From Bacteroidaceae bacterium (GTDB taxonomy: Bacteria > Bacteroidota > Bacteroidia > Bacteroidales > Bacteroidaceae): 64,000 nucleotides of DNA. Within the stretch, counting starts at the first letter, position 1. Each line of letters starts with the position of its first letter. Made by a program: the position numbers and the translations under genes. This document shows, piece after piece, positions 61,991-64,000 of the stretch. The stretch covers positions 116,248-180,247 of the forward strand of contig JAFXVZ010000033.1 in assembly GCA_017534535.1 (NCBI GenBank), in the 5' to 3' direction. Below the pieces are notes generated by a model, which was not told the origin of the DNA, made no database searches, and saw only the letters and a program-made list of their open reading frames with translations.

Positions 61991-62022
61991 CAAAGGTACG
62001 AATCTTTTCTGAATCCGCCAAA
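61991..62022 (-). promoter_or_regulatory. Promoter TTTG-20-TACCTTTG of rplY
   Basis: On the minus strand TTTG (62022-62019) and TACCTTTG (61998-61991) are 20 bases apart, both exact. The untranslated leader of about 95 bases contains TGCAAT repeats and a CACGCACCGTGTG stretch that could fold, possibly a control element. Confidence 0.75.
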
Positions 62023-62029
62023 CTTCCGC

Positions 62030-62431
62030 TTAAAAATCGATATCAATTTTGAACGAATCGTCCAATTTGTCAGCTTCCTGGGTCTTTTCAGCTGCTGCAG
62101 GAGCCTCTGTTTCGGCTCCTTGTTCTACACGTACGGGAGCCTCATAAGGCTGGCGTTCCTTGATGAAGCCCACTGCCTCGTTCAGCGTACGACTAAATTT
62201 ATCAAAGTCCTCCTTATATAAAAATATCTTATGTTTCTCATACGCCACTTGCACGTCTTCCCCCTCTCCGTTTAAGATTTTCTTGCTCTCGGTAATGGCG
62301 AGAAACAGTTCATCCTTACGGTTCTTCTTCACATCAAAATAATAAATTCTCTTACCGGCCTTCACCGACTGTGAAAACACGATTTCCTTGTCATAAGGCT
62401 CAACAGCACTTTTTTTCTTAAAATCTTCCAT
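62030..62431 (-). CDS. DUF3276 / PUR-domain nucleic-acid-binding protein
   Basis: A 133-residue protein whose first 90 residues match the bacterial PUR repeat (EIVFSQSVKAGKRIYYFDVK, RKDELFLAITESKKI, HKIFLYKEDFDKFSRTLNEA). A Glu/Ala-rich tail (VEQGAETEAPAAAEKTQEAD) follows. Bacterial PUR proteins bind single-stranded nucleic acid; the Borrelia homologue regulates mRNA. I start it at the ATG at 62431 (MEDFKKKS) because the 12 residues before it are poorly conserved-looking. It diverges from nusB. Confidence 0.88.
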   Translation of the reverse strand: MEDFKKKSAVEPYDKEIVFSQSVKAGKRIYYFDVKKNRKDELFLAITESKKILNGEGEDVQVAYEKHKIFLYKEDFDKFSRTLNEAVGFIKERQPYEAPVRVEQGAETEAPAAAEKTQEADKLDDSFKIDIDF

Positions 62432-62541
62432 ATTCAGTCGTTTTAAAAAAATTAAATACAAATCCACGCCAAAGTTGGTTATTTTTTTTCATCTAACCAA
62501 GAAAAAAAAGGATAATGTGTGGTGGGTAAGGAAAAAATGCC

Positions 62542-62549
62542 TATCTTTG
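62542..62549 (+). promoter_or_regulatory. Promoter -7 element TATCTTTG of nusB
   Basis: An exact TAnnTTTG match 30 bases before the ATG at 62580; the frame's earlier start at 62475 lies upstream of it and is therefore unlikely. Confidence 0.65.
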
Positions 62550-62579
62550 CACCACAATAAGAAGAATAAACCGTTTTTT

Positions 62580-63506
62580 ATGATAAACAGAGCTCTTATC
62601 CGATTGAAGATTGTCCAGATAGTCTATTCCTATTACCAGAATGGCAACAAGAATCTGGATGCAACTGAAAAGGAACTCCTCTTCAGTATTTCTAAAGCCT
62701 ATGACCTTTATAACTATTTGTTGCTGCTCATTGCCAATCTCACCGATTATGCCTTTAAGCGCATTGAGAATGCAAAGTTGAAGAAGTTGGCTACACCAGC
62801 TGACCTGAACCCCAACATGCGTTTTGTGGAGAATAAGTTTGCCGCACAGTTGCAAGCTAATGTCATGCTCAATGACTATACCACTCGTCAGAAGCGCACA
62901 TGGTTTGACCATGAAGATTTCCTCAAGCAGCTGTATGAAAAAATTCAGTCCTCTGATATATATAAGGAATATATGGAGAAACCATCATCCACCTATCTTG
63001 AAGACCGTGAGTTCTGGCGTAAGCTCTATAAGGCATTCATCTATGGCAGTATCGAATTGGACAATCTCCTGGAAGAGATGAGCCTGTACTGGAACGACGA
63101 CAAAGAGATAGTCGATACCTTTGTGCTGAAGACCATCAACCGCTTCGAAGAGGCCAACGGTGTCGATCAGCCCCTGCTCCCTGAGTTCAAAGACGAGGAA
63201 GACCGTACCTTTGCCATCCGTCTGTTGCGCCGTTCCATCCTCAACTGCGATGAATATCGCCGTTTGATTAGCGAGAACACCCGCAACTGGGATCTTAACC
63301 GCGTAGCTTTCATGGATGTTGTCATCATGCAGGTTGCTTTGGCAGAGATCCTCAGCTTCTCCAGCATCCCCATCAGTGTCTCTCTGAATGAGTATGTTGA
63401 GATTGCCAAGTACTACAGCACCCCCAAAAGCGGTGGCTTCATCAATGGCACGCTCGATGGCATCGTGAAGAAGCTGAAGAAAGAAGGACTGATTTTAAAA
63501 AAATGA
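62580..63506 (+). CDS. nusB: Transcription antitermination factor NusB, long form
   Basis: A 308-residue protein. The N-terminal MINRALIRLKIVQIVYSYYQ and the C-terminal 130 residues (RTFAIRLLRRSILNCDEYRR ... RVAFMDVVIMQVALAEILSF ... SVSLNEYVEIAKYYSTPKSG) match NusB, with an insert of about 150 residues compared with the E. coli protein (139). This long form is usual in Bacteroidetes. NusB with NusE binds boxA to prevent early termination of rRNA transcription. Its TGA stop is the first triplet of a heptamer array. Confidence 0.92.
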   Translation: MINRALIRLKIVQIVYSYYQNGNKNLDATEKELLFSISKAYDLYNYLLLLIANLTDYAFKRIENAKLKKLATPADLNPNMRFVENKFAAQLQANVMLNDYTTRQKRTWFDHEDFLKQLYEKIQSSDIYKEYMEKPSSTYLEDREFWRKLYKAFIYGSIELDNLLEEMSLYWNDDKEIVDTFVLKTINRFEEANGVDQPLLPEFKDEEDRTFAIRLLRRSILNCDEYRRLISENTRNWDLNRVAFMDVVIMQVALAEILSFSSIPISVSLNEYVEIAKYYSTPKSGGFINGTLDGIVKKLKKEGLILKK

Positions 63507-63552
63507 CAATTGACGATTGACGATTGACAATTGGCGATTGACAATTGGCAAT
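63504..63552. repeat. Heptamer array TGACRAT x7 starting at the nusB stop codon
   Basis: Seven units: TGACAAT, TGACGAT, TGACGAT, TGACAAT, TGGCGAT, TGACAAT, TGGCAAT. The first unit supplies the TGA stop of nusB. The orientation is opposite to the array at 63954-64000, so the two frame the four-helix-bundle gene as inverted repeats. Confidence 0.88.
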
Positions 63553-63584
63553 TACATTATTAATTCATTAAATAACAAACAATT

Positions 63585-63953
63585 ATGAAAAAAGAGAAGG
63601 ATAATAAGGTCCTGGTTGACAGCAAATCATTTGCTATTAGGATTATTAAGCTTTACCAGTTCCTTGTTGAAAAGAAACAAGAGTATGTTTTATCAAAACA
63701 AGTGTTAAGAAGTGGGACGAGCATAGGTGCTAATGTTAGAGAAAGTATCAATGCTCAAAGTAAGATGGATTTTATTAATAAATTGAATATTGCTTTGAAA
63801 GAAGCAGATGAAACAGAATATTGGCTTGAGCTTCTTTGTGAAACTGGCTATATTACAGAGCAACAATTTAACTCAATCTATACAGATTGTGGAATAATTG
63901 CAGCTACACTGACAAATATTATTTTAACGACTAAGTATAGAAGTACAAAATAA
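63585..63953 (+). CDS. Four-helix-bundle protein (S23 / 23S rRNA intervening-sequence family)
   Basis: A 122-residue all-helical protein. SFAIRIIKLYQFLVEKKQEY, LSKQVLRSGTSIGANVRES and FINKLNIALKEADETEYWLE are the family signature (TIGR02436-type). The family includes proteins encoded in 23S rRNA intervening sequences and is related in fold to Avd of diversity-generating retroelements. The gene is A/T-rich compared with neighbours and sits alone between two inverted heptamer arrays, which suggests a mobile or recombination-prone cassette. No reverse transcriptase or rRNA is in the window. Confidence 0.88.
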   Translation: MKKEKDNKVLVDSKSFAIRIIKLYQFLVEKKQEYVLSKQVLRSGTSIGANVRESINAQSKMDFINKLNIALKEADETEYWLELLCETGYITEQQFNSIYTDCGIIAATLTNIILTTKYRSTK

Positions 63954-64000
63954 TAGTCAATTGTCAATAGTCAATAGTCAATGGTCAATTGTCAATAGTC
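63954..64000. repeat. Heptamer array TNGTCAA x6 or more, running off the window
   Basis: Units TAGTCAA, TTGTCAA, TAGTCAA, TAGTCAA, TGGTCAA, TTGTCAA and a partial TAGTC follow the stop codon of the four-helix-bundle gene without a gap. The array continues past the window end, so its length is unknown. Confidence 0.88.

Noticed and set aside
63504-64000. CRISPR-like array
   Set aside because: The repeat unit is 7 bases with no spacers and no cas genes nearby, so it is a simple tandem repeat.

Overview
The window is a piece of chromosome from a Bacteroidales bacterium, most likely Prevotellaceae or a close relative. The evidence is the repeated promoter -7 element TAnnTTTG (usually with TTTG or TTG 19-21 bases upstream) and the gene content: PPi-dependent phosphofructokinase, serine palmitoyltransferase, a Na+-pumping methylmalonyl-CoA decarboxylase, DUF3276/PUR protein, a lysine-type short SerA and a long NusB. 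I cannot name the species. No rRNA operon, insertion sequence, prophage or CRISPR array is visible; one tRNA gene (Pro, TGG) is present.

Layout. 1-3.2 kb: tail of an AraC-type regulator, a membrane protein split between two frames at a slippery site, a proline iminopeptidase, and two exported proteins of unknown function. 3.2-9.7 kb (minus strand): map-lepA, a large secreted amidase/golvesin protein, a small acyltransferase pair. 9.9-17.2 kb (plus): pfp, a GH25 lysozyme, HdeD-like protein and DEAD-box helicase, serC-serA-yigZ. 17.2-22.2 kb (minus): gcvP, a metallo-hydrolase, rsmG, a DUF3298 lipoprotein. 22.2-26.9 kb (plus): lipB-yihA, spt, a candidate orphan small RNA, a GH123-like protein. 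26.9-36.8 kb: a phosphoesterase, tRNA-Pro, glpD with an overlapping TonB receptor, ald, and M23 and C69 peptidases. 36.8-41.6 kb: phosphoglucomutase, a GNAT acetyltransferase, trpS, metY.

41.7-43.7 kb is the most unusual locus. Three tandem small genes encode peptides with almost identical 49-residue leaders ending in Gly-Gly and divergent 21-31-residue cores that share a C-[N/S]-S-F motif. They are followed at once by an exported papain-fold (C1) cysteine peptidase. This looks like a precursor-peptide operon with its own candidate protease and no peptidase-ABC exporter nearby. A convergent HlyD-RND-TolC efflux set (43.8-49.4 kb) lies next to it; whether the two are linked is unknown.

49.6-56.2 kb (minus): a SusA-like GH13 amylase, then the complete mce-mmdA-oadG-bccp-oadB cluster of the succinate-to-propionate pathway. 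56.3-60.2 kb (plus): a cation/proton antiporter, an oxidoreductase, an S4-domain heat-shock protein. 60.2-60.6 kb: a gene-free segment dominated by a long imperfect palindrome. 60.6-64 kb: pth, rplY, a PUR-domain protein, nusB, and a four-helix-bundle (S23-type) gene lying between two oppositely oriented arrays of a 7-bp repeat. The same heptamer occurs elsewhere in the window, including inside the tolC signal peptide and across the hlyD stop codon.

All motif positions and repeat counts were read by eye; no similarity search, folding or expression data were available.
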